From contig OW240920.1 of the NCBI GenBank assembly GCA_933207985.1, forward strand, positions 150,026,679-150,090,678: a DNA stretch of 64,000 nucleotides. Reading direction: 5' to 3'. The stretch comes from Pelobates cultripes (Eukaryota; Chordata; Amphibia; Anura; Pelobatidae). Under the pieces are notes generated by a model, which saw nothing but the letters and a program-made list of their open reading frames with translations, was not told where the DNA came from and searched no databases. This document shows, in pieces, positions 1 through 22,975 of the stretch (within the stretch, counting starts at the first letter, position 1; every line of letters begins with the position of its first letter). A program made the translations under genes and the position numbers.

Positions 1-130
1 TAATGTAAACATAGCAGTTTCTCTGAAACTGCTATGTTTACAGCAGAAAGGGTTAATCCTAGATGGACCTGGCACCCAGACCACTTCATTAAGCTGAAGT
101 GGTCTGGGTGCCTATAGTGGTCCTTTAATG
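1..130. repeat. Two perfect or near-perfect hairpins
   Basis: Bases 5-41 form an inverted repeat with about 17 bp arms around a short loop, and bases 71-112 form a second with about 19 bp arms. Back-to-back palindromes of this sort are typical of MITE-like non-autonomous DNA transposons. No terminal inverted repeats or target duplication can be assigned because the window starts here. The family is not identified. Confidence 0.6.
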
Positions 131-1856
131 CCTGAAATGAAGCCAACTCTCTCAATAAGTTGCATTTATTTCATGTGTACAAACACACATGCGAACACGC
201 TAACCACCGAATGGGTATCGCATGCACACAAACGTAATAATTCACTCAACACAGTAATTTGTACATGAAAGCCCATAGGGCTATCCACACCAAGCATATT
301 GTTCAGCTAAATCGGTGTTTAAGCCTATATACGTTACATACACGTACACTGCCATCTACGAGAAAATTACGTTTATAATTTATAAACACGCAATCCTAAA
401 TTCTGCAATTGTATTTTAGGGAGTTACATTTTACTTACATGGAAAGGTTCATTAACTAGTGTTACATTCCCCAAAAAACTAACCAAGAACTGCTACTGGT
501 TCTGTTTTGTCCAATAAAATACAGGTCAACCACAGCATAACAATATGGGCAGTGGCCTTCACAATACTAAAAATATGAACAATCAGTATCTCTGCGAGTT
601 AGCTGTCTGACCAGACATACATCTACACCACTACATATACATGTGGTCATTCCCCATGAAGCTCAGCAGGCCGTAGCTTAAACATGATTACACAAGATCC
701 TCAGATCACGTGTCTCTCCCCGTTGTGAAAACAGGGATGTTTGTTTAAAAAAAAAAAACAATAACGTATACTCGACTTAAAAACATTAAAAACCGGGCCA
801 TGATCTGGCACTTGTGAGCCCGAGGGCTATACACACTCATACATACATGAAGGTGCAAAAAAAAAAAAGGAAGTTAAGGGCTGCGCCTTGACAAAAAAAA
901 ATGAGTATATGAATAAAATAAGCAATAATAATAAAAACAAGTAAAGTTCATCCGAATAAATAAGAGTATAAATTAAAACAGTCTCACTGATGTGCAGTAA
1001 TATAATAATAATCCTCAAGTGTCGCTCCGTCCGTATGGTAGGTAGTCCATATATGTGAAGACAAAAGATAAGAAAAAAAGTTTCCAATGGTGAAATATTG
1101 TATGTCCAAATGTGGTATATATTCAAAGGAAAGGTATTTCACTCGCATTTGTTGGAGCTCTAACCAGCTCTAGGAGAAGAGGCACTTAGTGGTTTAATCC
1201 CCACTATCGGATGTACTTTAGTGGTTGGTTCGTCCGTCCGGCTTGGGATTTCTTTGATGTAGGCTAGGACCTACTCAGATGTGCGTTATTCTTTTATGCT
1301 GGGGAGATAGGTCCGCCTCTCCGGTATTGGATAGTAGGTGTCCACGAGATATATATAAAACAGCAGATAGTGCTCTCAGTATGAACAACACAGTAAGATC
1401 TTAAAATAAGTTATACTTACAAAAATAGAGCAGACAGGTACTGCTCTATTGCCACATTGCTGGTGGAATTATCCCCACCTCAGGATATCTTTGGACGGGA
1501 TACACTGGTCCTGAGCCTATGGATCCTGGCTCTAGGTATATAAACTCTGTGCCGATTTGAATGGGGATGGCACTGTCCCTATGCAGATTCTTTTAGAGGC
1601 TCCAAAAAAGGACTTTAAAAGACTTAAAAGTAAAATAACAAATTTATTAATATAACATATGTATAAAAAAATATAAAAACAATGGATATAAAAAGTCCTC
1701 AGTAAAAGTCCTTTTAAAAATAGCCAAAACGCGTTTCACTCTTGAATAGAGCTTCCTCTTTTTAGGGTTGCTGCTCAATTGAGTTAGCGCAGACTCTTCC
1801 CCTTTTTTATTCTCACACATCCATACATACATGCATTCTATTTCATACGTACTCCA
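131..1856. other. Non-coding, no gene seen
   Basis: AT-rich sequence with A-runs near 750, 860 and 890. Open frames here are short, hydrophobic or low-complexity, and lack flanking splice sites or recognisable domains. I see no gene. Confidence 0.55.
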
Positions 1857-3960
1857 TACAGTCTGACCATCTGGACCCCAACGTGCTCAAAGGGCACTCC
1901 AGTTACGTTCGGCCTTACAATTCTAACTCATTACCCCCTCCCTTGTTTTCGTCCCATGGTGTGTCCTCTCTCACTTAGTTAGCTGTGGCTGGCTATCAGT
2001 TTCCTAGGTGTCCACTAGTTGTTATTCCCCCTGGCTTCTTCGCCTTAGGTTAGTGGTCCCGCGAGGCCAACACCCATCCTCATACTCGGAGGTAGTAAGC
2101 CTCTCGGGCCAAATCATAGTTAGTCGCCTCGCATTGTGGCAAAGATAGGGCCTCACCTGTCACTCCCATTCTATTTTATGTTTAACTGTCACCGAGAGGC
2201 CGACACCCCGCCACAACGTTCGGTGGCCACGTTATCCCCTCGTGCCAGTGCATAGATAGAGCCTCTCAAACCGCTTGCCACCTAGCAGGGCCTCACCTGT
2301 CACCAACCTAGAGTAATTGCATCACTGCATTGCGGCACTAGCTAGTCAGCCAGCACACACACACAAAAAACAGGTAACAGAGAGTTGGGGTACGGCGCCT
2401 GCAGACCCCGTCACGCATACGCACTATATTTCAGTCCCGATACTAAGATCAGGTGCCCTAGCGGATTATTTCCCACCTCGTTTATAGCTTTAGTTTCGAT
2501 TGTGAGTTTATATACACCTGGCAGTGATACAAATAGTATGTCAGACCTCCATCATACAAGGCTAATCCATGCTTTCAATACTTCAATCACTTACGGGCTA
2601 AGGGTCTACTAGATAATTAGATATAACAGTACAAGGATGATAGCCAAATACATATATATCCCCAACTTGTCACTCATTTTGTGATCCTATAATACCACAT
2701 ACACTAGCTGCCATATCAATTTAGTAGTAATCTTAAAGAAGGAACCAAGATCAGCGGTGTTCCTCCAGCAGTTGTTTCAGGTGTTTTATTCCTTACATAT
2801 ATATTTTCAGTTAAAGACGTATATTGGGCCTCACACTGCCTTTTACGTTTAAACGTTGTGCATATTTAGACATTGCATCGGACCATCGTCAGGTCCTCGA
2901 TACACTTACGTACATATAGTGACTGCTTTCCAGATTTTATTCATTACAGAGTATACTATTTATTATGTGGCGACCTATTAGGGGCATTACAGTACATTGA
3001 GTTCTAGATTACTATACCATGACTCATACCATCGCTTAATGATCACGTCTACGTCATTTTATACAATGCAATGCAGATTAAAGCATTAGTAAGTCTAATG
3101 AAGATAAGGTAAAGTAGAGTTCCCACTTGTTTCATATCGAGCATCGAGGCGTCACTTGGCCTTCATTACGACCAAACGAATACAATTCAAATCCTTAACA
3201 GCCAATAGGGACTTGTTTCTGGATGCTTGACCTTCGCAAGGTTCTCCATACGCATTCAATCATACGTTACGCTATGTAATATTACATACGTTTCACTATG
3301 TTACTTTACATTTCAATAAGTCCATCAGGATTGACTTTCAGTCACGCTATCTGTTTTCTGTCTAAAAGTAACACCTATAGGCATCTTATAACACAGACAA
3401 ATGTCCGACCCCTAAGCCTATCAAGTAAACTATCAAAGGGTATTTATTGTACAACACATATCATCTTTAAGTTTAAACCACAATCAAAAGCTCCTTTTCA
3501 GATTCCTCTCTTAAGAGCACACATTTTCCCTACTGTTAGTCACTATATTTTCATTCTATTCTTCGATTCACATCACAACTGGTAGTTTCGTCAAATGCCT
3601 TTTCCAGTCTTTTTTTCTCTGGTTCTATCCACTTTGCTCACGCATGTACGGTTATGTTCACACTCATCCACAAGAAACAAGCCCTGCCAAGGGTAAGAAG
3701 AACTGAGGCCAGCTACTAATACTCTTCTGCAGGGTCTTAGGTAGGGCCTCACATGTCACGGCCACAAGGATTGTCTTTTTCCGCAACCGACAGGTCAACA
3801 CCCCGCTACGTCGCATGGTGGCTACGGGCCTACACGGCCCAGGTCAAGGTAGAGCCTCTCACAGCCACTGGGCGGATAGCGGGGCCTCACCTCTCACTGG
3901 ATAGTTAAAATCTTCGCCTATCAGTACTCGTTAACAAGCCAGCTCTACACAAAGCATATT
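1857..3960. repeat. Dispersed repeat, two diverged segments
   Basis: Segments at about 2030-2310 and about 3730-3900 share an ordered set of phrases (gggcctcacctgtcac, gagaggccgacaccccgc, tagagcctctca) and are internally repetitive. A CA microsatellite lies at 2351-2365. The element class is not recognised, and nothing between the two segments looks coding. Confidence 0.4.
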
Positions 3961-4556
3961 TCAATTGGCATCAAAGTTTCACATGGTTAAAACACATATA
4001 TATATATTTTCTTGTCTCTCCTTCCTTCCGTACAGGGGGCTACAAGAATAGCTCCAGTTGACATTCTATATTTAATAGACACGCTAACCCTGTCATCCCA
4101 GGTCCCTTGCAGTATCCCCCACCCTGGCCACTCCTAAACTCCTGAAGTCTGACCTTACTTAAAGGTAACGGTTGAGCTTAAAGTATGTTCAGCCCAGAGA
4201 TCCTCTACAGTTCAAAAGATCTAATCTTGCATTAAGTTAGTGATCAATTACGCAGGTAGATTTGTCCACCAATACTAAAGAACTTACTCTAGAGCTTACG
4301 ATATGTGTAAAATGGTGTATTATTTCAATATAATAAATGCGTTCCAATTGTAAATGGTTGCTTGCACAAATTTTTGCCACATCTCTTTGAAAGTAGCCTA
4401 CAATACAATTGAAACTATACTTACAGGAGTTTAACTTTACATGTAAACAATATACCCAACAGTTCCCATTTGGTTTCTTATTTAGTAAAAGTGTGCAGAC
4501 AGTTGTCAGAGATCAAAACTCTACAAATTAACCAATTCACTCCCTATCGACAATAA
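3961..4556. other. Non-coding, no gene seen
   Basis: Unique-looking AT-rich sequence with a short TA microsatellite near 3998-4008. No domain, splice pattern or repeat is recognised. Confidence 0.4.
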
Positions 4557-5190
4557 ATCTTAAAGCGGCACTGTCATGCCGTACTTACCTTTCCTCAATC
4601 TCTTCCTCTTCTCCCCTCTCTCAGGATCTGTTCTTCTTTTCTTCCTGTCTTCTTTAGTTTTCTTTAAAATCATAAGACAAAGTAGGGACTATTTGCCTTA
4701 TGGAGGATTCCTCCGCTTGACCAGCTTTGACCAGCGGAGGAGCAAAGTGTGCTTTATTTCCGCTGGTCAGAGCAATTTCCCCATAATTCTTACCTTTCCT
4801 CTGTGTTCCCGCGATGCTTCCTGTCATTTTACACAAAACTGCCGAATTGCGTTCTAACTGAATGAGAACAGTATGTTCGTTTCTTTTAGAACGCAATTCG
4901 GCACTTTTTTCGGATCGGAATTTCATTCGAAGGAATGAAACTCTGATCCTATTCTTGCTGTGGCTGCATCTTGCAGCCGCTTAGTAGATAACTCCCTAAT
5001 TCCCACGGTATCAGGGAGCTATCTACTAAAAGGCTGAAAGACCTAAATTGGTCTAACAGCCAACTTTACTAATACTAAGTAAAGATTACTTAGTATTAGT
5101 AAATAATATGCCCCTACTCGCAATACTGCGAGTAGGGGCATGTCTGGTAAACAGTGAGCAGCTTATAGCTGCTCACTGTAAAAAAAACTA
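4557..5190. repeat. Chain of consecutive hairpins (MITE-like)
   Basis: At least seven inverted repeats follow one another. They include: the pair built on tgccgaattgcgttct (about 4840-4905); about 4913-4952; the gtagataactccct pair (about 4985-5028); the tactaatactaagtaa pair (5066-5103); the gcccctactcgcag pair (about 5110-5140); and the cagtgagcagc pair (about 5152-5181). The left edge, gcggcactgtcatgccg, looks like the end of a non-autonomous DNA transposon. A matching right end is not visible before the GC-rich repeat begins. Confidence 0.6.
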
Positions 5191-5194
5191 ATAA

Positions 5195-5508
5195 CCTCCC
5201 CCCCCTGCCTGTGGGGGCCCTAAATAAAGATGGGGGGGACCTACTGTCCTCCCCCCCGGGCCCCACCCCTGTGCGGTGGGTGGGGGCCCTAAATAAAGAT
5301 ATGGGGGGGAACTTCTGTCCCCCCCCGGCCCCCACCCCTGCGCGGTGGGTGGGGCCCTAATAAAACAATAAGGGGGAGGGACCTACTGTCCTCCCCCCTG
5401 GCCCCCACCCCTGCGCGGTGGGTGGGGGCCCTAATAAAACAATAAGGGTGGGGGACCTACTGTCCTCCCCCCTGGCCCCCACCCCTGAGCAGTGGGTGGG
5501 GGCCCTAA
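5195..5508. repeat. G/C-rich tandem repeat, about 72 bp unit
   Basis: About four to five copies of a unit alternating runs of G or C (ggtgggtgggggccc) with an aataaa-containing spacer. G-runs of four to eight make G-quadruplexes plausible. The array stops at the assembly gap, so its true length is unknown. Confidence 0.8.
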
Positions 5509-5608
5509 NNNNNNNNNNNNNNNNNNNNNNNNNNNNNNNNNNNNNNNNNNNNNNNNNNNNNNNNNNNNNNNNNNNNNNNNNNNNNNNNNNNNNNNNNNNN
5601 NNNNNNNN
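5509..5608. other. Assembly gap (100 N)
   Basis: Exactly 100 undefined bases, the usual placeholder for a gap of unknown size. It separates two different tandem repeats, which explains why assembly failed here. Confidence 0.98.
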
Positions 5609-6950
5609 GACCCTCAGCCAGCCAGGGTACAGAGAGAGACCCTCAGCCAGCCAGGGTACAGAGAGAGACCCTCAGCCAGCCAGGGTACAGAGAGAGAGAC
5701 CCTCAGCCAGCCAGGGTACAGAGAGAGACCCTCAGCCAGCCAGGGTACAGAGAGAGAGACCCTCAGCCAGCCAGGGTACAGAGAGACACCCTCAGCCAGC
5801 CAGGGTACAGAGAGAGAGACCCTCAGCCAGCCAGGGTACAGAGAGAGAGACCCTCAGCCAGCCAGGGTACAGAGAGAGAAACACCCTCAGCCAGCCAGGG
5901 TACAGAGAGAGAAACACCCTCAGCCAGCCAGGGTACAGAGAAGACCCTCCAGCCAGCCAGGGTAGAGAGAGGAGCCTCAGCCAGCCAGGGTACAGAAGAC
6001 CTCAGCCAGCCCAGGGGTACAGAGAGAACCCTCAGCCAGCAAGTACAGAGAGAAGACCCTCCAGCCAGCCAGGGTACAGAGAGACACCCTCAGCCAGCCA
6101 GGGTACAGAGAAGACCTCAGCCAGCCAGGAGTACAGAGACCCTCAGCCAGCCAGGAGGTACAGAGACCCTCAGCCAGCCAGGAGTACAGAGAGACCCTCA
6201 GCCAGCCAGGAGTACAGAGACACCTCAGCCAGCCAGGAGGTACAGAGAGACCCTCAGCCAGCCAGAGGTACAGAGACCCTCAGCCAGCCAGAAGGCACAG
6301 AGACACCCTCAGCCAGCCAGGGTACAGAGACCCTCAGCCAGCCAGGAGTACAGAGACCCTCCAGCCAGCCAGGGTACAGAGAGACCCTCCAGCCAGCCCG
6401 GGGTACAGAGACACCCTCAGCCAGCCAGGGTACAGAGAGAGACACCTCAGCCAGCCAGGAGTACAGAGGAGCACCTCAGCCAGCCCAGGAGGTACAGAGA
6501 CCCTCAGCCAGCAGGAGTACAGAGAGAACCCTCCAGCCCTTGAGGTACAGAGACCCTCAGCCAGCCAGGAGGTACAGAAACACCCTCAGCCAGCCAGGAG
6601 TACAGAGACACCCTCAAGCCAGCCAGAGGTACAGAAGACCCTCCAGCCAGCAGAGGTACAGAAGAGACCCTCAGCCAGCCAGGGTACAGAGAGAGAGACC
6701 CTCAGCCAGCCAGGGTACAGAGAGAGAAACACCCTCAGCCAGCCAGGGTACAGAGAGAGAAACACCCTCAGCCAGCCAGGGTACAGAGAGAGAAACACCC
6801 TCAGCCAGCCAGGGTGCAGAGAGAGACACCCTCAGCCAGCCAGGGTGCAGAGAGAGACACCCTCAGCCAGCCAGGGTGCAGAGAGAGACACCCTCAGCCA
6901 GCCAGGGTGCAGAGAGAGACACCCTCAGCCAGCCAGGGTAGAGAGAGACC
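5609..6950. repeat. Minisatellite, 29-31 bp unit, upstream of TFE3
   Basis: Roughly 45 copies of a unit containing ccctcagccagccagggtac followed by a GA run. Copies at 5609-5935 and 6665-6950 are nearly identical. Between about 5940 and 6660 the units differ mostly by single-base insertions and deletions. The long open frames here, one rich in Q, P, S and R, are products of the repeat and not genes. The array ends about 175 bp before the TFE3 start codon and so may lie in its promoter or 5' UTR. Confidence 0.9.
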
Positions 6951-7125
6951 CTCGGACAATCAGGGTACATTGTGCAACGCCTCCCAGGACGGAGAGAGAG
7001 ACACTCAGCAGATCAAGGCTCCCATCCAGCCAAGACAGGAAAGAAGACACCAATCAGTTGAAACAGACCCCCAAATAGACAGGAGACTGACAGAGACAGC
7101 CTGCTAGACAGGACTCTCCCCTGCG
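6951..7125 (+). promoter_or_regulatory. tfe3: TFE3 probable 5' UTR / proximal region
   Basis: Unique sequence between the minisatellite and the first coding exon. An in-frame TAG at 7105-7107 lies 21 nt before the chosen ATG, which supports that ATG as the start. The transcription start site cannot be read from the sequence, and no TATA box is obvious. Confidence 0.5.
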
Positions 7126-17673
<10,548 letters not shown>

Positions 17674-18030
17674 CTGCATTTAAACTTTTACCAAACTGAC
17701 CCCAGTGCTGGCCTCCGATCTACAACCATAAGCCTATAAAACTGACCTACAGAGCAAGTCCTGTCAAACAGACCCTGGAGGTACGCTCTAGGGTAGACCA
17801 AGTGTAGCCACAGAACACTGATATCTTCACCAATTAGCTGTTCATGAGATTTCATTTCCATCAACCTTGTCTACTTAATGGAGTGGTAGTGACGTTTTCA
17901 GTCCTGGGGTCTCGCCTCCCGTGGTTGTAAATATGTGGGTTCTAATCTAACCTAAAATGACATTAAAGCAAGAAAGAACCGTGGTGGAATCACTGGCTGG
18001 GCCAATAAACATTCCCTGGCAGAGTACATA
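17674..18030 (+). promoter_or_regulatory. tfe3: TFE3 probable 3' UTR with polyadenylation signals
   Basis: Non-repetitive sequence after the stop. Candidate poly(A) signals are attaaa at 17962-17967 and aataaa at 18004-18009. Cleavage would then fall near 18020-18030. Confidence 0.6.
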
Positions 18031-18309
18031 CTGAATTCATAAGCATTCTCCCTAGTGTGACTCCAGGTTACACATATAGTGGGCAACGATGAAATTTGGG
18101 TATGCTTGATAAATATGAACTTTTCTGCCCACAAGCACTCCATGGATTTCGTAAAACATGCAAGCTTGCATGTTCCTTCGTGTTATTGGAACATACTACT
18201 TTTATTTTATTTTTTGTTTCGGTTTAAGATGTCCTCAAATTTTCTTGATGGTAATTTGCAGTGCGTAGAATGTCCCCCCTCCCCCAGACATGGCATAGGA
18301 AAAGGCGCT
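18031..18309. other. Intergenic, nothing recognised
   Basis: Plain sequence with a short T-rich stretch near 18200. No gene is seen. Confidence 0.4.
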
Positions 18310-18760
18310 AAAGGATGCTACTTTACAGGTAGTACTGTAGGTGGAAAGGCCTCTTACTATACCAGAGGCTGCAGTAGGTGGACAGGCCTCTTATTATACC
18401 AGAAGCCACAGTAGGTGGACAGGTCTCACACCAGAGGCCACCATATGTGGGCTTTTCTCTTATTATACCGGGGGTCATTATATGTGGACAGATCTTTTAC
18501 TAAACCAGAGGATACAGTACATGGACATTATTATACCAGAGGCCGCAGTAGGTGGACAAGCCTCTTACTATACCAGAGGCCACAGTAGGTGGACAGGTCT
18601 CCCAGCAGAGGCCACCATATGTGGACATTTCTTTTATTATACCAGAGGCCACAGTAGGTGGACAGGTATTCTACTAAACCAGAGGATACAGTACATGGAC
18701 ATTATTATACCAGAGGCCGCAGTTTGTGCACAGATCTCTCGTATTCTTCAACCACAATAA
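18310..18760. repeat. Minisatellite, about 37 bp unit
   Basis: About twelve copies of a unit containing ataccagaggccacagtagg and tggacaggcctcttact. There is also a higher-order duplication of several units (about 18500-18580 and 18675-18740). Confidence 0.85.
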
Positions 18761-19198
18761 GTTTTTATTTAAAAATAAAATCATCACCAGATATGCTGTG
18801 ACCGTGGGCTCTCATGTCAGGGCTAATGGTAGCCATTCTGTAGATGATAGGTAATGTTGCTATGGATGTTGTATGATGATCCCAGGGCGAGCTTTGTGAA
18901 TGGGGCAAGATGCATTTTATTGATGCAGAAATTAAGTGATTGTTACTGCAGACAGAACCCACACTGACGGCAGAGTCCTATCTGTCTAGCCACAGCGAGG
19001 TGCCGCCACATTATATAACCCTCTTCTAATAATCCTGAGGGACTCTCTACAAATTAAAAAGTCGCTCTAAAACTAGGCTGCACTGTTTAAGTGCATGCCC
19101 CTACCTAGATGGAGGGGGAATGAGAAGCAATGTGTCATATAATGAATAATAGCTAATGACATGCCTGGATGGGATTAGTTATAATGTGGGGAAATTTG
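18761..19198. other. Intergenic, nothing recognised
   Basis: Plain sequence between two minisatellites. No coding or repeat signal can be supported. Confidence 0.4.
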
Positions 19199-20275
19199 CA
19201 ATATAGCAGTGAGTGTGCGGTGACAGAGCTGTGAGTGTATGTGGAGTGTGTGGCGACAGCTGTGAGTGTATGTGGAGTGTGTGGCGACAGAGCTGTGAGT
19301 GTATGTGGAGCGTGCGGCGATGGAGCTGTGAGTGTATGTGGAGTGTGCGGCGATGGAGCTGTGAGTGTATGTGGAGCGTGCGGCGATGGAGCTGTGAGTG
19401 TATGTGGAGCGTGCGGCGATGGAGCTGTGAGTGTATGTGGAGCGTGCGGCGATGGAGCTGTGCGTGTATGTGGAGCGTGCGGCGATGGAGCTGTGAGTGT
19501 ATGTGGAGCGTGCGGCAACGGAGCTGTGAGTGTATGTGGAGCGTGCGGCCACAGAGCTGTGAGTGTATGTGGAGCGTGCGGCCACAGAGCTGTGAGTGTA
19601 TGTGGAGCGTGCGGCGATGGAGCTGTGAGTGTATGTGGAGCGTGCGGCCACGGAGCTGTGGTGTGCGTGTCTTGTGATGGAGCTGTGAGTGTATGTGGAG
19701 CGTGCGGCGATGGAGCTGTGAGTGTATGTGGAGCGTGCGGCGATGGAGCTGTGAGTGTATGTGGCGTGTGTGGCGACAGCTGTGAGTGTATGTGGAGTGT
19801 GTGGCGACGGAGCTGTGAGTGTATGTGGAGCGTGTGGCGACGGAGCTGTGAGTGTATGTGGAGCGTGCGGCCACGGAGCTGTGAGTGTATGTGGAGCGTG
19901 CGGCCACGGAGCTGTGAGTGTATGTGGAGCGTGCGGCGATGGAGCTGTGAGTGTATGTGGAGCGTGCGGCGATGGAGCTGTGAGTGTATGTGGAGTGTGT
20001 GGAGACAGAGCTGTGAGTGTATGTGGAGTGTGTGGCGACAGAGCTGTGAGTGTATGCTGACTGTGCGCCCACAGAGCTGTGAGTGTATGCGGACTGTGCG
20101 GCCACAGAGCTGTGAGTGTATGCGGACTGTGCGGCCACAGAGCTGTGAGTGTATGTCGTGTTTGAATGGGACAGAGCTGTGAGTGTATGCGGTGTAGGCG
20201 GAGTGTGCCGGGACAGAGCTTTGGGTGTATGCAGAGCGTGCCAGGACAGAGCTGTGAGAGTATGTCGTTTTTGCT
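19199..20275. repeat. Minisatellite, 33 bp unit, about 30 copies
   Basis: Unit gagctgtgagtgtatgtgga plus gcgtgcggcgatg. Because 33 is divisible by three, several frames on both strands stay open for 100-319 codons. These repetitive frames have no other support and are rejected as genes. Confidence 0.95.
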
Positions 20276-21757
20276 GGGACTTACATCCTTACTCTATATG
20301 TAAACGGAGTAATGATGTATAAAATATATTGGTGTGTGTGTGTGTGTGGGTGGACAGGGCTATATTTGTATTGGGGGACATTGTTATGAGTATATTGGGG
20401 GGGGCAGGCCTCACCCCATATCTTCTTTGTGCTTCTATATAATTTAGGATTGTCATGTATTTTGCATATTACAAAATTATTACATATAGCTGCAAATTCT
20501 TTAATAAAACATTTTACATTATCTTTAAAGTAAGACAATTTCTGGTGTTATAAAATATCTCTGGGAGGGGTGGTATCAAAACCATCCACAGCAGCAAGAA
20601 CACTGTATCCCACAACTCCCCAGGTACCAAACTGCAGAACAACACAGAGCCATACCTCGGCCAGTAAGGAGAATATAGGGAGTATGAGTGTAACGAAGGA
20701 GTCCAGGCCATTATGGAGCGCTCCACAAATAGTCATCAAAGCTAGATCCAGGATCTCTAGGACCTGTCTTTTGCTGGAAGGACTACCATGGTTATAGACC
20801 TTTCTCTGTATACCTTCTCCCATGTAGAAAGGCAATGATCAATTAGCCGAGACTATCTTCAGGGGATAAAATGAACACGTTTATTGATCACATCTCTCTC
20901 TTTCTCTCCCTCCATCCTATCCCATCCCATCCATCCATCTTCGGGTCTTAATCATGTTAGTCCCAGCTATAGAGGTAGACCTGCTATGTCTACCCAGTCA
21001 GTTCCAGGCATGTGGCTGGCTGGCTCTGTTCCTTCTAGGAGGTGTCCTGAGGCCCAACGGAAAGTACCCAAATCCTAGATATCCCAGATGCCTCCTTACC
21101 TTACCGACATATACTAGCACCGCAATTGGCGATCAGGGTACCAAGCAACACTTGATCAGATTAATTGAATCATGGTACAGGTGATACCAAAAGTGCCCTA
21201 ACTCCACCTAGGAGGTAGAGTGAGCACCTGGGGCCCCCATATCCTTTCCTGACATTGATTTTATAGCCCTTTTCTTTGAAAGCTCCTGGGACTGTGCCCA
21301 TAGTCTCTGTGCAGGAGGCCTTAAAGTCCCTCCATAGGCAAAGAGACTTTGTTTACAATGAGTATTGAGGACATAAGGGGTAAGAGTATGGGAAATGTAA
21401 GTGGGTATGGAGAACATAGGGAGTGGTTGCATGGAGGACATGGGGAGTAAGAGTCTCCTACCCCAACCAATATCTCCCCACCCCACTACCTCCTTTTTTT
21501 TTTTTTTTTTATCTCATTCACATCCACTACACAAGAAGATTTCTGTTCTGCTTTGCTTCTTCCTACCCACCACTTCTCCCCTCATTTCATTCCCTCACAT
21601 TTCATTTGCACTGTGTCTCCATCTCTTGCTCTGCCTCTCATTAAAATATTTAACCTGAGGTGTATTTCTTGCAGCCTTCATGCTTGCAACTATAAAAAAG
21701 CTAAATATTGACTCAAACTCCTTGTCCAACTACCTCCCTATCTATCCCCATACTGCC
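20276..21757. other. Intergenic, simple repeats only
   Basis: Contains a GT microsatellite (20331-20349), a pyrimidine-rich CTCT/CCATCC stretch (20890-20940) and a T run (21493-21510). A minus-strand frame of about 95 codons (20548-20835) is hydrophobic and unrecognised. No gene is supported. Confidence 0.5.
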
Positions 21758-22768
21758 TGTGATCCCCCGTCCCTGAATTATTGTTTTATATTGACTGGTC
21801 CGGTATACGAACATCACCAAACAGATTGACCCATTTGGTTCGTATACCGAACACTGTACCGAATGGACAGACCACCCACAACAGTTGTGTGCCGCTCATT
21901 GACCTGCCTGACCTCCTTCACACTTTCGCAAACCGCAATTATCAACATTCTAAGCGGTAGACTGGGTGGCTGCCGTTCGTATAGACTAACACAAGGCAGC
22001 GGCCATCTTGGTTTCGCATACAGCGGTGTTTGGTCATCGAGTGTATGGAACTTAAATTGGGCCCTTGAGGGTGCGAACACCGCTGGGACTTGCAACCCCA
22101 TGGATGTTCGGTTCTATTCGACTAAGAAAAGTGACGTTTGGTAGAAACAAACTCACAAACGAGGGGCACACGACAAACTCATTTATGAACGGTTACTTTA
22201 GTTATTTTATTGTGTTTTGTACTCCTGAAAGAGACCGACCGCTCAGCTTGAATCTATGGAACTCCTTTGGGCAGGGGCCTTGTGTTCGGTTCGGTTTAAA
22301 CTATACCCCGGTGGCGTTTCTGCTGCGTTCGTGGGATCTGAGTGCTTTCTGGATATGTTGGGTGCTCAGATTCAGGCTACCCGGGGATATAGGACTTGAG
22401 GGGGTACCTACTTGTTAAGTGTGTATTTTGGGGTGTTTTTGTTATGCATGTTCTGGACCGGAGAGTTAATGTAATTATGTATGTACTTTTACTGTAGTCC
22501 CCTCTCTGGTCCACTGGGGAATGCCCCTGGAATATGTAATCCGAAACCCCTTTCATGGGGACTTGCATGTAAGCTCAGTTATGGCTTTCATTAAAACAGT
22601 TCCACTTCACCCTCAACTCAGAGCCTTGTCTCGTGATTGTAGGGAACAGCTATACCTGCTTTATTACCGCTTGGATTTCTTCTTGGGAATACTACAGCAT
22701 TACTCACACTAGGGGGAAAGGACATCTCTGGCAGTGGAAACCCCTCTTCTCTCTCGGTGGCCGCCAGA
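21758..22768 (+). repeat. Left (5') LTR of element A
   Basis: 1011 bp, TG at the start, ending ccgccaga where the right copy ends ccgccaca. Shares gttttatattgact, gcatacagcg-gtgtttggtc, gaaagagaccgaccgctcag and the ggggacttgcatgtaag to attaaaacag promoter/poly(A) region with 60679-63112. Confidence 0.85.
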
Positions 22769-22770
22769 TT

Positions 22771-22788
22771 TGGTGGCAGCGGTGGGAT
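22771..22788 (+). promoter_or_regulatory. tRNA-Leu primer binding site of element A
   Basis: TGGTGGCAGCGGTGGGAT is the complement of the 3' end of tRNA-Leu (AAG type, ...ATCCCACCGCTGCCA plus CCA), and starts two bases after the LTR. The same site is used by elements H and I. Confidence 0.85.
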
Positions 22789-22821
22789 GGTCCTTTGTTC
22801 ACCAGAGGAAATGGTAAACGA

Positions 22822-22975
22822 ATGGAGAATCAGTATGACAAGCTGAAAAGACTAATGTTAAATAATTTATTGGGAAGCCGTGGTCGCACAGCCAGCAACC
22901 GACCTCGACAGGAATTAATTGCCGAATTAACTGAATTAGACCGTGTTACACAGTCTCCGTTCCACAGACTGGTTA
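22822..22975 (+). pseudogene. gag: Element A gag, N-terminal fragment
   Basis: Starts ATG and reads MENQYDKLKRLMLNNLLGSR, parallel to the gag start of element I (MAQQYQQLKRTTLKDLLEAR). It is cut by insertion B after about 50 codons. Confidence 0.75.

Noticed and set aside
1690..1835. Possible SINE or known amphibian repeat around aaaacgcgtttcac
   Set aside because: The motif alone is suggestive, but no promoter boxes, tail or target duplication could be identified.
5609..6941. Long open frames rich in Q, P, S and R (over 400 codons)
   Set aside because: They are made entirely of a 29-31 bp tandem repeat, contain the assembly gap, and have no domain or splice support.
5609..6950. CRISPR-like array
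   Set aside because: Units are contiguous with no unique spacers, and the genome is a vertebrate.
19179..20182. Open frames of more than 300 codons on both strands (CECMWSV-type and THSQL-type repeats)
   Set aside because: The 33 bp repeat unit keeps all frames open by arithmetic. Mirror frames on both strands are a repeat signature, not coding.
20548..20835. Minus-strand 95-codon hydrophobic frame
   Set aside because: No recognisable domain, no splice partners and no flanking element ends. Cannot be supported as a gene.
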